Shown here in pieces: positions 23,451-31,941 of a stretch of 64,000 nucleotides of DNA (position 1 is its first letter; each line of letters starts with the position of its first letter). A program made the position numbers and the translations under genes. The DNA is taken from the NCBI RefSeq assembly GCF_025997995.1, contig NZ_AP026683.1, positions 372,501-436,500 on the forward strand. The letters are read 5' to 3'. The notes below the pieces were generated by a model that worked only from the letters and a program-made list of their open reading frames with translations, ran no database searches and was not told the DNA's origin. The DNA is from Sediminibacterium sp. TEGAF015. Lineage in GTDB: Bacteria > Bacteroidota > Bacteroidia > Chitinophagales > Chitinophagaceae.

Positions 23451-24173
23451 TTAATGCGTTAGTTGTCTTTTATAAATTTGAACGGTGTTTTCCAATCCCA
23501 AATAAAGGGCGTCGCAAATTAATGCGTGTCCAATACTCACTTCATCCAGCCAGGGAATTTCTTTGCTGAAATAACCCAGATTAAATCTGTCTAAATCGTG
23601 ACCTGCATTCAGTCCCAAACCTAAACGTCTCGCAGCTTCCGCTGCAGCTACAAATGGAGCAATCGCAGCTTCTTTATTTCCTTTTGCAAATCCTACGGCA
23701 TAAGACTCTGTATACAATTCAATACGGTCTGTGCCGGTGGTAGCAGCGGCTTCTACCATTTCTACCGCTGGATCTACAAAGATGGAAACGCGTATGCCTG
23801 CTGATTTAAATACTCCGATGATAGATTGTAAATAAGATTGGTGTTCAATTGTATTCCATCCGTGATTGCTGGTGAGTTGCCCCAAGGCATCGGGAACCAA
23901 TGTAACCTGAGCTGGCTTTGAAGCAAGCACCAGATCAACAAACTTTTGCTCTGTCGGATTTCCTTCAATGTTAAATTCTGTATGCAATACTTTTTTTAAA
24001 TCGTATACATCAGCATAACGGATATGTCTTTCATCCGGTCTTGGGTGAACCGTTATGCCATCCGCACCAAACTTTTCAATATCCAATGCAGACTGAATCA
24101 GGTCAGGATTATTGCCTCCTCGGCTGTTTCTTAGTGTTGCCAGCTTATTGATGTTTACACTCAGCTTTGTCAT
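23451..24173 (-). CDS. pdxJ: Pyridoxine 5'-phosphate synthase
   Basis: This 240-residue TIM-barrel enzyme condenses 1-deoxyxylulose 5-phosphate with 3-amino-2-oxopropyl phosphate to form pyridoxine 5'-phosphate. [15 protein letters not shown] is the signature start, [14 protein letters not shown] holds the active-site histidine and arginines, and LNAGHDL and EVSIGHA are the later catalytic loops. The minus-strand -7 element TAATTTTG lies only 5 bp before the ATG (24178-24185), so the leader is very short. purE follows in the same unit. Confidence 0.96.
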   Translation of the reverse strand: MTKLSVNINKLATLRNSRGGNNPDLIQSALDIEKFGADGITVHPRPDERHIRYADVYDLKKVLHTEFNIEGNPTEQKFVDLVLASKPAQVTLVPDALGQLTSNHGWNTIEHQSYLQSIIGVFKSAGIRVSIFVDPAVEMVEAAATTGTDRIELYTESYAVGFAKGNKEAAIAPFVAAAEAARRLGLGLNAGHDLDRFNLGYFSKEIPWLDEVSIGHALICDALYLGLENTVQIYKRQLTH

Positions 24174-24237
24174 AGTGCAAAATTACTTTAAACTATTCGC
24201 ATATCAACCTTTTAGGCTTTAGCTTTGTTGGTAGCAT

Positions 24238-26076
24238 ATGAATTATTCATCTTTAGAAGCCTGTTTAATTGACCTAGAAAAAAATGGTCACCTGGTTCGT
24301 GTGAAGGAGGAAGTGGATCCTTATCTGGAAATGGCTGCCATACATCTTAGGGTCTACGAAGCAAAAGGCCCTGCTATATTATTTGAAAACGTAAAAGGCT
24401 CCCGGTTCAGGGCGGCATCTAATATTTTTGGTACTCTCGATCGTTCCAAGTTCATTTTCCGTGATACCATTGAAAGTGTTCAGAAACTGATAGAACTAAA
24501 AAACGATCCAATCAAAGCCCTTAAATCACCGCTGCAAAATGTAGCAGCTGGTCTGGCCGCGCTCAAAGCGCTGCCTTTAAAAAATCCCTGGACCAAACCA
24601 GTGATGTATGAAGAAATTACCATCAGTGATCTTCCATTAATTCATCATTGGCCAATGGATGGGGGGGCTTTTGTTACTTTACCTCAGGTATATACAGAAG
24701 ATATTGAGCAGCCGGGTATCATGAAAGCCAATCTGGGTATGTATCGCATACAACTTACGGGAAATGATTATGCAAAAGACAAGGAGATTGGGTTACATTA
24801 TCAGTTGCACAGGGGTATTGGGGTTCATCAGACCAAGGCCAATGCAAAGGGCCAACCTTTAAAAGTCAGTTGTTTTGCAGGAGGTCCTCCATCTCATACC
24901 TTGTCTGCTGTTATGCCACTGCCAGAAGGCATAAGTGAAATGACTTTTGCCGGCGTGCTAGGCGGTCGCCGATTCCGCTATACTTATGAAGATGGTTTTT
25001 GTGTTAGCACCGATGCAGACTTTGTGATTACCGGTGAAGTATACCCGGGGGAGAATAAGCCCGAAGGTCCATTCGGCGATCATTTAGGATATTATAGTTT
25101 ACAGCATGATTTTCCATTGATGCGTGTTCACAAAGTATATGCAAGAAAAAATGCGATATGGCCATTTACAGTAGTTGGTCGTCCTCCTCAAGAAGACACC
25201 AGTTTTGGTGAACTAATTCATGAAATAACGGGGGCGGCAATCCCGCAGGAAATACCTGGCCTGAAAGAAGTACATGCAGTGGATGCAGCAGGAGTGCATC
25301 CGTTATTGCTTGCGGTAGGGAGTGAAAGATACACACCTTATACACCCACTAAACAGCCCGCAGAACTGTTAACGATTGCCAATCACGTATTGGGAACTGG
25401 TCAGCTAAGTCTTGCGAAGTTTTTATTCATAGCAGCTGATGATTCCAATCAACTGAGTACGCATCCGGTGCAGCCATTTTTGCAGTATGTATTAGAAAGA
25501 ATCAACCTGCAAAGAGATGTGCATTTTTATACCAATACAACCATTGATACACTGGATTATTCAGGTACTGGATTGAATTCTGGAAGCAAAGTAGTTTTTG
25601 CAGCCTATGGAGAACCCATACGCAAATTGGCAACTGAAGTCCCATCTGTGCTGAATGAATTAACACAGTTTGAAAATCCTACCCTGGTGATGCCTGGGGT
25701 GATTGCCATACAAACAAAGGCGTTTACCAATTATCAGACAGTAAAAGAAGAAATGAAAATGCTGAACTATCAATTGCATGATTCGATAGATCAGTTGCAA
25801 GGAATTGCCATGATAGTGGTTTGCGATGATGCTAATTTTGTAGCGGCCAATTTGCGTAATTATCTTTGGGTTACTTACACCCGTTGCAATCCTTCGCATG
25901 ATATTCATGGCATAAAAGAAAGCGTTCTAAACAAACACTGGGGCTGTGAAGGTCCGTTGGTAATTGACGCCAGAATTAAACCGCATCATGCACCTCCGGT
26001 CGAAAAAGATCCTATTGTAGAAAAAAGGATTGATCGTTTGTTTGCTAAAGGAGGAAGTTTGCAGAATATTGCGTAA
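24238..26076 (+). CDS. UbiD family decarboxylase
   Basis: This 612-residue enzyme belongs to the prenylated-FMN-dependent UbiD family. The motif EGPFGDHLGYYS holds the conserved Glu-x-x-Phe-Gly-Asp region of the active site, and the N-terminal half contains the prFMN-binding part. In Bacteroidota the long members usually decarboxylate a menaquinone precursor. A TAGCTTTG element at 24220-24227 lies close to the ATG. The substrate remains an inference from family; no other menaquinone gene is nearby. Confidence 0.88.
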   Translation: MNYSSLEACLIDLEKNGHLVRVKEEVDPYLEMAAIHLRVYEAKGPAILFENVKGSRFRAASNIFGTLDRSKFIFRDTIESVQKLIELKNDPIKALKSPLQNVAAGLAALKALPLKNPWTKPVMYEEITISDLPLIHHWPMDGGAFVTLPQVYTEDIEQPGIMKANLGMYRIQLTGNDYAKDKEIGLHYQLHRGIGVHQTKANAKGQPLKVSCFAGGPPSHTLSAVMPLPEGISEMTFAGVLGGRRFRYTYEDGFCVSTDADFVITGEVYPGENKPEGPFGDHLGYYSLQHDFPLMRVHKVYARKNAIWPFTVVGRPPQEDTSFGELIHEITGAAIPQEIPGLKEVHAVDAAGVHPLLLAVGSERYTPYTPTKQPAELLTIANHVLGTGQLSLAKFLFIAADDSNQLSTHPVQPFLQYVLERINLQRDVHFYTNTTIDTLDYSGTGLNSGSKVVFAAYGEPIRKLATEVPSVLNELTQFENPTLVMPGVIAIQTKAFTNYQTVKEEMKMLNYQLHDSIDQLQGIAMIVVCDDANFVAANLRNYLWVTYTRCNPSHDIHGIKESVLNKHWGCEGPLVIDARIKPHHAPPVEKDPIVEKRIDRLFAKGGSLQNIA

Positions 26077-26127
26077 AAATCTGTTTTTCTTGCGGTTATT
26101 TGCGTATTTTAGGTAAAATTATTGACC

Positions 26128-27333
26128 ATGAACCAATACATTGCCCAATTAGCAAGGATGGGTGCAGCCCCCAAAAGAACCATCATCGGTTTAATGAGTG
26201 GCACATCTCTGGATGGATTGGACATTGCTGTTTGTGAAATTACAGGCAGTGGTATGGAAACAGAAGTGGTGGTCAAAAATTTTACAACTATCGCTTTTGA
26301 TGAAAATTTTAAATCGGCAATCAGAAAGATTTTTTCGCAAAAAACAATAGATTTTGAACTGCTGTGTTTGTTGAATCCCTGGGTGGGTGAACAGCATGCG
26401 GCCATGATATTAGAAGCTTTAAAGGGCTGGGGGATTAGACCCGCCGAGATAGATTTAATTGCAAGCCATGGTCAGACAGTCTACCATGCACCAAAGCTTT
26501 TGCACGGGAAACCCCAATATGGTAATGCCACCCTTCAGATAGGAGATGGGGATCAGATTGCGGTAAAAACAGGAATCATAACGGTAAGTGATTTTAGACA
26601 AAAACATATAGCTGCAGGAGGGGAAGGTGCTCCCTTGGCGGTATATGGTGATTATTTTATTTTCAGTAAGAAAGGAGAGGATCGTATTATGTTGAATATT
26701 GGAGGAATTGCCAATTATACTTTCTTGCCTGGTAGTTTAGACGCTTCCAAAATCTTCAGTACAGATACAGGTCCGGGAAATACAATGATGGATCAGTTTG
26801 TGCAGCAATATTTCAATTGTGCATACGATAAAGATGCGGCAATTGCCAAGCAAGGAAAAGTGAATGATGCTTTACTCAAAGCGTTGTTGTCCGATTCTTT
26901 TTTCGCAGAATCTTTTCCTAAAACAACTGGGCCTGAATTATTTAATCTGGCTTATTTAAATCGGGCGATTCAGGCTTCAGAACAAGAAGGAATCAGCCAA
27001 TACGATATAATGGCCACTTTAAACCGATTTACCGCATCTACCATTGTTACGGCCATTGAGCGAGGGCAGGAAATGATCGGAAATAAAGCGCTTACCGTGT
27101 ATAGCAGCGGAGGAGGCATGCATAATCCAATGATTATGGATTTTATTGAAGCGTCTTTGCCCGATGCTCGTTTTTTTACAACAGATGCTTTGCATATTCA
27201 TCCAGATGCCAAAGAAGCGGTACTTTTTGCCGTACTGGCCAATGAACATATTGCCGGAGGTTCTGTATCTATTGGTGGAGGAAAAGCAGGAATTCCTTCT
27301 GTAACTATGGGGAAAATCAGTTTCCCTCTATAA
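26128..27333 (+). CDS. anmK: Anhydro-N-acetylmuramic acid kinase
   Basis: AnmK opens the 1,6-anhydro ring of anhydro-MurNAc and phosphorylates it, which feeds murein fragments back to metabolism. The 401-residue length fits. GLMSGTSLDGLDIA is the signature phosphate loop, IASHGQTVYHAP and STDTGPGNTMMD are the ATP and sugar sites. I start at ATG 26128; a TTG two codons earlier is less likely. The enzyme is cytoplasmic. Confidence 0.93.
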   Translation: MNQYIAQLARMGAAPKRTIIGLMSGTSLDGLDIAVCEITGSGMETEVVVKNFTTIAFDENFKSAIRKIFSQKTIDFELLCLLNPWVGEQHAAMILEALKGWGIRPAEIDLIASHGQTVYHAPKLLHGKPQYGNATLQIGDGDQIAVKTGIITVSDFRQKHIAAGGEGAPLAVYGDYFIFSKKGEDRIMLNIGGIANYTFLPGSLDASKIFSTDTGPGNTMMDQFVQQYFNCAYDKDAAIAKQGKVNDALLKALLSDSFFAESFPKTTGPELFNLAYLNRAIQASEQEGISQYDIMATLNRFTASTIVTAIERGQEMIGNKALTVYSSGGGMHNPMIMDFIEASLPDARFFTTDALHIHPDAKEAVLFAVLANEHIAGGSVSIGGGKAGIPSVTMGKISFPL

Positions 27334-27375
27334 GATCCCTCCCCCCAATAATGGCTTCCCCTAAACGCCCCCAAT

Positions 27376-27404
27376 GAAAAAGCTGCCCCTTTTGGAACAG
27401 CTTT
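27376..27404 (-). terminator. Possible terminator of the 27463-27900 gene
   Basis: AAAGCTG and CAGCTTT pair around a 12-nt loop. On the minus strand five T follow, which is a modest T tract; on the plus strand only three T follow. Confidence 0.5.
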
Positions 27405-27462
27405 GATCAACCATATATATAAGAGCCATGAGTTACATAGATAGCCCTGAATGAAGAGGATC

Positions 27463-27900
27463 TTATTTTCTGTTGTTTGCGAAAATGCTCACTTCGCCAT
27501 ATTCAGAAATAGCCAGCACCAGGTATTCTTTTTCAGTTGTCATAGATACATAGTAACTGGTTTCGTTGTATTCATTGGTAAATGCAATACATTCTTGGAG
27601 AGCATATTCAGGGAAAGTGTATTTGCTGGTAATGGTTTTTAATGCGTTTTTTGGCAACTTATCAAAATCTTGGTAGCGGGTAGTGCCAATTAATTCCCCC
27701 TCTGTACTATAGAACACTTCTACTTTTTGTTCCTCCACCTGAACACTTGCCTTTTCAAATTTGGCAGCTGATTTCCACTGTATATTGCTTACTTTACCCA
27801 ATAGACTTTTCAGGTTTCCCTTGTCTGATTCCTGGGTAACTGGGTTGGCAAAACTGCTGGTGCTAACTAAAATGGCGGCTGCGATAAGAATCTTTTTCAT
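27463..27900 (-). CDS. Secreted protein, PepSY/BLIP-like fold suspected
   Basis: This 145-residue protein has a Sec signal peptide (about residues 1-18, ending SSFA). The mature part has an alternating pattern VFYSTEGELIGTTRYQ followed by a helix LPKNALKTITSKY and more strands, which resembles the PepSY-like small secreted proteins of Bacteroidota. I cannot assign a function. It is monocistronic. Confidence 0.65.
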   Translation of the reverse strand: MKKILIAAAILVSTSSFANPVTQESDKGNLKSLLGKVSNIQWKSAAKFEKASVQVEEQKVEVFYSTEGELIGTTRYQDFDKLPKNALKTITSKYTFPEYALQECIAFTNEYNETSYYVSMTTEKEYLVLAISEYGEVSIFANNRK

Positions 27901-28198
27901 GTTTTTATTTTTTGTTTGTTTTTTACGTTTAACAAGTCAAAACTACTGGCTTGCATATATCAGACGAAGGGCATTGTGATAGGTTACATGGCCCGATAGG
28001 TCTAATAGATGAGTGGTAGGAGCGGCGGTAAACTCAAATGGGGTATATTTGCTGAAATTCAATTCAGACAAGGGATTGCCGGGGTTTGTTTAGGAAAAGT
28101 TAAGGGCTGTTTTCCTGTGATGAAATTTGTTAAAGTGTTTTTCACACTTGATAAAAGGCGGCTTTTTTTAAAAAAAATGGAAAAAATACTTTGTTAGG
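27901..28198. other. Intergenic stretch before rpmB
   Basis: With the rpmB promoter region this gap covers 363 bp between the secreted-protein gene and rpmB. A 62-codon plus-strand frame at 28009-28197 lies in it, but it resembles nothing and has no promoter or conserved start. I see no RNA gene in it. The divergent promoter of the minus-strand gene should lie in the first 60 bp. Confidence 0.5.
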
Positions 28199-28229
28199 TT
28201 TGTTAATTTGGTGAATTTTCCTACCTTTG
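28199..28229 (+). promoter_or_regulatory. Promoter of rpmB operon
   Basis: TTTG (28199-28202), a 19-bp spacer and TACCTTTG (28222-28229) form a near-ideal Bacteroidota sigma-A promoter. The rpmB ATG is 34 bp farther on. Confidence 0.85.
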
Positions 28230-28263
28230 CCGTCCGAAAAAATCGGAAAAAAACATTAGAGTC

Positions 28264-28500
28264 ATGGCAAGAGTATGTCAGATAACCGGTAAAAAGCCAA
28301 TAGTTGGTAACAGTGTTTCTCACTCAAACATTAAAACCAAGCGTCGTTTCTTACCTAATTTGCAAAAGAAGCGCTTCTTCTTTGCTGAAGAAGATCGTTG
28401 GGTAACGTTAAAAGTGTCTACAGACGCTTTAAGAACCATCAATAAGAATGGTTTAAGTACAGTAATTAAAGAAATGAGAGCCAACGGCGCTAAAATCTAA
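28264..28500 (+). CDS. rpmB: 50S ribosomal protein L28
   Basis: This 78-residue protein has the L28 pattern: [20 protein letters not shown] at the start, then the basic [11 protein letters not shown] loop that binds 23S rRNA. It opens the conserved Bacteroidota cluster rpmB-rpmG-DUF4295-ftsY, with 25 bp to rpmG. Confidence 0.97.
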   Translation: MARVCQITGKKPIVGNSVSHSNIKTKRRFLPNLQKKRFFFAEEDRWVTLKVSTDALRTINKNGLSTVIKEMRANGAKI

Positions 28501-28525
28501 CTAAACACAGTAAACTACCTATAAA

Positions 28526-28708
28526 ATGGCAAAGAAAGGTAACAGGGTTCAAGTAATACTAGAGTGTACCGAGCACAAGACCAGCGGTCAGCCGGGTACC
28601 AGTCGCTATATTACTACCAAGAACAAAAAGAATACGCCTGAGCGTATTGAATTGAAGAAATTCAACCCAATTTTGAAAAAAGTAACCGTTCATAAAGAAA
28701 TCAAATAA
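28526..28708 (+). CDS. rpmG: 50S ribosomal protein L33
   Basis: This 60-residue basic protein has the L33 pattern with [12 protein letters not shown] and [20 protein letters not shown] single cysteine is present and the CxxC zinc pairs are absent, so it is the zinc-independent form. It lies between rpmB and DUF4295. Confidence 0.97.
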   Translation: MAKKGNRVQVILECTEHKTSGQPGTSRYITTKNKKNTPERIELKKFNPILKKVTVHKEIK

Positions 28709-28710
28709 TC

Positions 28711-28884
28711 ATGGCTAAAGTAGCTTCCAAAAACGCGAAAGTAAAAGACTTAAAAGCAGCAGCTGAAGCAAAGAACTGGACTAAAGTTATTAAGGCCGTT
28801 CGTAGCCCTAAAACTGGTGCTTACACTTTCAAAGAGCAAATTATACACAAAGACAAAGTGAACGATTTTATCGCTTCTAAGTAG
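28711..28884 (+). CDS. DUF4295 family small protein
   Basis: This 57-residue Lys- and Ala-rich protein starts at ATG 28711, two bases after the rpmG stop, and ends at TAG 28884. Its basic N-terminus (MAKVASKNAKVKDLKAAAEA) and KTGAYTFKEQI match DUF4295, found next to L33 in most Bacteroidota. Its function is unknown; a ribosome link is likely from position and charge. A terminator follows. Confidence 0.88.
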   Translation: MAKVASKNAKVKDLKAAAEAKNWTKVIKAVRSPKTGAYTFKEQIIHKDKVNDFIASK

Positions 28885-28906
28885 TCTTTCGTTGTCAATA
28901 ATCTTA

Positions 28907-28938
28907 AAGCTTCCTTCTTCATCGTCGGAGGCTTTTTT
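28907..28938 (+). terminator. Rho-independent terminator after DUF4295
   Basis: AAGCTTCC and GGAGGCTT pair with one G-T, followed by a run of six T. It separates the ribosomal genes from ftsY. Confidence 0.7.
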
Positions 28939-28962
28939 GTATTAAACCAATAAATATCAGCC

Positions 28963-29925
28963 ATGGGCTTTTTTGATAAATTATTCGGGAAAAAAGAGAA
29001 AGAGAGTCTGGATCAGGGTTTGCAGAAAACCAAGGAAGGATTCCTTTCTAAAATAACAAAAGCCATTGCTGGTAAAACAACTATTGACGACGAAGTACTG
29101 GATAATCTGGAGGAGGCCTTGATTGGAGCGGATGTTGGTGTAGATACCACTTTGCAGATTATCCGAAAAATTGAGCAGAGGGTTAAAAATGACAAATATC
29201 TCAATACCAGTGAGTTAAATAAGATACTTCAAGAAGAAATTGCATCTGTATTAGTGGATGCACCCTTGGATTCCTTACAGGGATTCCAAATCCCCGAAGG
29301 GAAAAAGCCATATATCATTCTAGTGGTTGGAGTGAACGGAGTAGGTAAAACCACTACAATTGGTAAGCTGGCTTCCCGTTTTAAGGCGGCGGGCAATTCT
29401 GTGGTGTTGGGCGCAGCGGATACTTTCAGAGCTGCTGCCGTTGATCAGTTGACGATTTGGAGTGAAAGGGTAGATGTGCCGATAGTAAAGCAGGCAATGG
29501 GGTCAGACCCCAGTGCAGTGGCTTATGATACGGTTGCCAGTGCGGTTGCCAGAAATGCCGATGTTGTGATTATAGATACGGCCGGGCGACTGCATAATAA
29601 GGCTCATTTGATGGATGAGCTAAATAAAATCAAAAGGGTAATTCAAAAAATTGTTCCCGAAGGTCCTCACGAGGTATTACTGGTATTGGATGGATCCACA
29701 GGGCAGAATGCAGTTGAGCAAGCCAGACATTTTACAGCCACAACCAATGTTAGTGCACTAGCCATTACCAAGCTGGATGGAACTGCAAAAGGCGGGGTTG
29801 TTCTGGCCATTGCCAATCAATTCAATATTCCCGTAAAATATATTGGAGTGGGGGAAAAAGTAGAAGACCTGCTAATTTTTAATAAAGAAGCATTTGTAGA
29901 CACTTTATTTTCAATCTCAAAATAA
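28963..29925 (+). CDS. ftsY: Signal recognition particle receptor FtsY
   Basis: This 320-residue GTPase docks SRP-ribosome complexes at the membrane. The NG domain is complete: GVNGVGKTTTIGKLA (P-loop), DTFRAAAVDQL, VIIDTAGRLH and ITKLDGTAKGG. The N-terminal A domain is short and basic, as usual in Bacteroidota. A 6-bp gap separates it from the next gene. Confidence 0.96.
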   Translation: MGFFDKLFGKKEKESLDQGLQKTKEGFLSKITKAIAGKTTIDDEVLDNLEEALIGADVGVDTTLQIIRKIEQRVKNDKYLNTSELNKILQEEIASVLVDAPLDSLQGFQIPEGKKPYIILVVGVNGVGKTTTIGKLASRFKAAGNSVVLGAADTFRAAAVDQLTIWSERVDVPIVKQAMGSDPSAVAYDTVASAVARNADVVIIDTAGRLHNKAHLMDELNKIKRVIQKIVPEGPHEVLLVLDGSTGQNAVEQARHFTATTNVSALAITKLDGTAKGGVVLAIANQFNIPVKYIGVGEKVEDLLIFNKEAFVDTLFSISK

Positions 29926-29931
29926 AATGCA

Positions 29932-30342
29932 ATGAAAAAAATCGTACTCTTTTCAGCCATTTTATTGGCTGCAGCTGTTTCATCCCAAGCGCAATTGGGT
30001 AATGCTTTAGATAAAGCCAAAGCGGTAGGAGCTGCTGCTGGATTTGATGTGAATACACTCTCGAGTGGTATCATGGGTAAATTGGGACCTGCATTGGCAC
30101 TAACAGCTGCTCAAAAGCCAAAAGTAGCGGCCGCAGTTACCGAATACCTGAAGCAGAAGGCACAATTTGTTGATAAGCAGAAAACCAATCCTGCAGAATA
30201 TATGCAGCGTCAAATGGGAATTGCGCAAGGGTTAAAATCTAAATTGACCGGGATATTGCTCAAGAATCAAATGAATAAATTCCTGGGTTTAAAACCTGCT
30301 AGCAACGACCCGGCCAATGTGCTTTCTCAATTGTTTTTTTAA
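29932..30342 (+). CDS. Secreted helical protein of unknown function
   Basis: This 136-residue protein has a Sec signal peptide (about residues 1-21, ending SQAQ). The mature part is Ala-, Lys- and Gln-rich and probably helical, with PAEYMQRQMGIAQGLKSKL near the middle. I do not recognise it. It begins 6 bp after ftsY, so the two may be cotranscribed. Confidence 0.65.
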   Translation: MKKIVLFSAILLAAAVSSQAQLGNALDKAKAVGAAAGFDVNTLSSGIMGKLGPALALTAAQKPKVAAAVTEYLKQKAQFVDKQKTNPAEYMQRQMGIAQGLKSKLTGILLKNQMNKFLGLKPASNDPANVLSQLFF

Positions 30343-30358
30343 TAGTAGTGGGAATCTT

Positions 30359-30841
30359 TTAAAAAGTATAGCGTATGGCTAATCCACCCCATCCGCCTTC
30401 GAAATAATTATATCCGATAAAGTTAAAGGAGGGCTGCCAGTCAAAACTAAGATTGAGCGGTGCTCCTTTAATTTTATAGTCCAGACCCAATACCCCATCT
30501 ACACCAATGGCAATTCCGTCTGCTCTGCCCGGGTATCTCGATTTCCAGTTGTCACTCCATACACCAATATGTCCACCACCGCCTATATACCACTGAAGTC
30601 CTTCAGCACCTGTAATAGGAAAGTGGAGTTCATAGAGCCCAGTCAGTCTGAATCCATCATTAGAAATATATCCCAACCCTTCTAAGGCTCTTCCTTTTTG
30701 TGTAAAGTGTTTCACTGAAATGGCACCGGGATACATTTTTACACCCAATGCAGTTTGATAGCTGCTTCCGTTGTTTTGTGCCTGTGCCAGACTTGTTGTA
30801 AGGGCCAATGCCAATACCATCATTATTTTTCTCATGTTCAT
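30359..30841 (-). CDS. Small outer-membrane beta-barrel protein
   Basis: This 160-residue protein has a signal peptide (about residues 1-22, ending AQA) and short alternating hydrophobic strands that end with the terminal aromatic IRYTF. The size suits an eight-stranded barrel. It is convergent with the 29932 gene. Function unknown. Confidence 0.65.
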   Translation of the reverse strand: MNMRKIMMVLALALTTSLAQAQNNGSSYQTALGVKMYPGAISVKHFTQKGRALEGLGYISNDGFRLTGLYELHFPITGAEGLQWYIGGGGHIGVWSDNWKSRYPGRADGIAIGVDGVLGLDYKIKGAPLNLSFDWQPSFNFIGYNYFEGGWGGLAIRYTF

Positions 30842-30944
30842 TGTTTAGGAATATCCTTACAAAATCGTGCCAATCTGCAACCGAATGCTAAAAAAAATGT
30901 TAAGCTGCTGAAGAGTTCCATTATTTTATAATTAGGTTTGTAGC

Positions 30945-31910
30945 ATGTTTTCATTCAAAGATTTATCGGCAGTATTCAGCCAGCGATTTAATCACTCGCC
31001 GTTTCCTTTAACACCTGCAACTCTTTACGAGCCATGTAATTATTTTTTAACCATTGGCGGTAAAAGAATTCGTCCCATTCTTTGTTTGATGGGCAATGAA
31101 TTGTTTGATGATATTCATGAAGATGCATATCATCTGGCTGCTGCAGTGGAGTTGTTTCACAATTTTACTTTGATTCACGATGATATTATGGATGCAGCTG
31201 CGCTAAGAAGAGGAATGGAAACCATACATAGCAAATACAACCAAAGCACTGCTATATTATCAGGAGATGTAATGATGATTCAATCTTATGAAGAATTGAA
31301 CAAAATCAATGGAAGTTATCTTCAGAAAATTTTGAAAATTTTCAATAAGACTGCAAAAGAAGTTTGTGAAGGTCAGCAATTCGATATGGATTTTGAAAAT
31401 CAGGACGAAGTTACACTGGAAGCTTACATTGAAATGATTACCCTGAAAACTTCTGTATTGCTTGCAGCTAGTTTAGAAATGGGGGCAATTATAGGAGGGG
31501 CAAGTGAAGGCAATTGCCGACACCTGTATGAATTTGGAAAAAACCTTGGCATCGCTTTTCAGATTCAGGATGATTATCTTGATGCATTTGGTGATCCACA
31601 AAAATTCGGAAAAGAAGTAGGGGGTGATATCCGTCAGAATAAAAAAACATTTTTATTGTTGCATACATTGGATGTGGCACCCGAACAACAAAAAAGAGAA
31701 CTGTATCAATTAATGCAAGGACAAACTACCGAAAAAGTGCAGAAAGTACTAGCTATTTACAAAGCCTGCGGGGTAGATGCATGGGCCAATACCTTAAAAG
31801 AACAATATTTGCAAAAGGCAATGGAACATCTCGAAGCCATTGCAGTTGTTTCAAGCAGAAAGAAACCGCTCAAGGAATTGGCAGACTTCCTGATTCAGCG
31901 AGACGTTTAA
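30945..31910 (+). CDS. Polyprenyl synthetase
   Basis: This 321-residue trans-isoprenyl diphosphate synthase has GGKRIRPILC, the first Asp-rich motif DDIMD and the second DDYLD, plus the basic KKTFLLL helix. It adds isopentenyl diphosphate units to an allylic starter, for menaquinone side chains or farnesyl/geranylgeranyl diphosphate. Chain length cannot be set from this reading. It is the first of three closely spaced plus-strand genes. Confidence 0.9.
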   Translation: MFSFKDLSAVFSQRFNHSPFPLTPATLYEPCNYFLTIGGKRIRPILCLMGNELFDDIHEDAYHLAAAVELFHNFTLIHDDIMDAAALRRGMETIHSKYNQSTAILSGDVMMIQSYEELNKINGSYLQKILKIFNKTAKEVCEGQQFDMDFENQDEVTLEAYIEMITLKTSVLLAASLEMGAIIGGASEGNCRHLYEFGKNLGIAFQIQDDYLDAFGDPQKFGKEVGGDIRQNKKTFLLLHTLDVAPEQQKRELYQLMQGQTTEKVQKVLAIYKACGVDAWANTLKEQYLQKAMEHLEAIAVVSSRKKPLKELADFLIQRDV

Positions 31911-31941
31911 TTTACTTATCTTCCAACCAAAATTGAGTAGC

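Noticed and set aside
28009..28197. A 62-codon plus-strand frame before rpmB
   Set aside because: It has no recognisable family or start signals, and its end leads into the rpmB promoter region.
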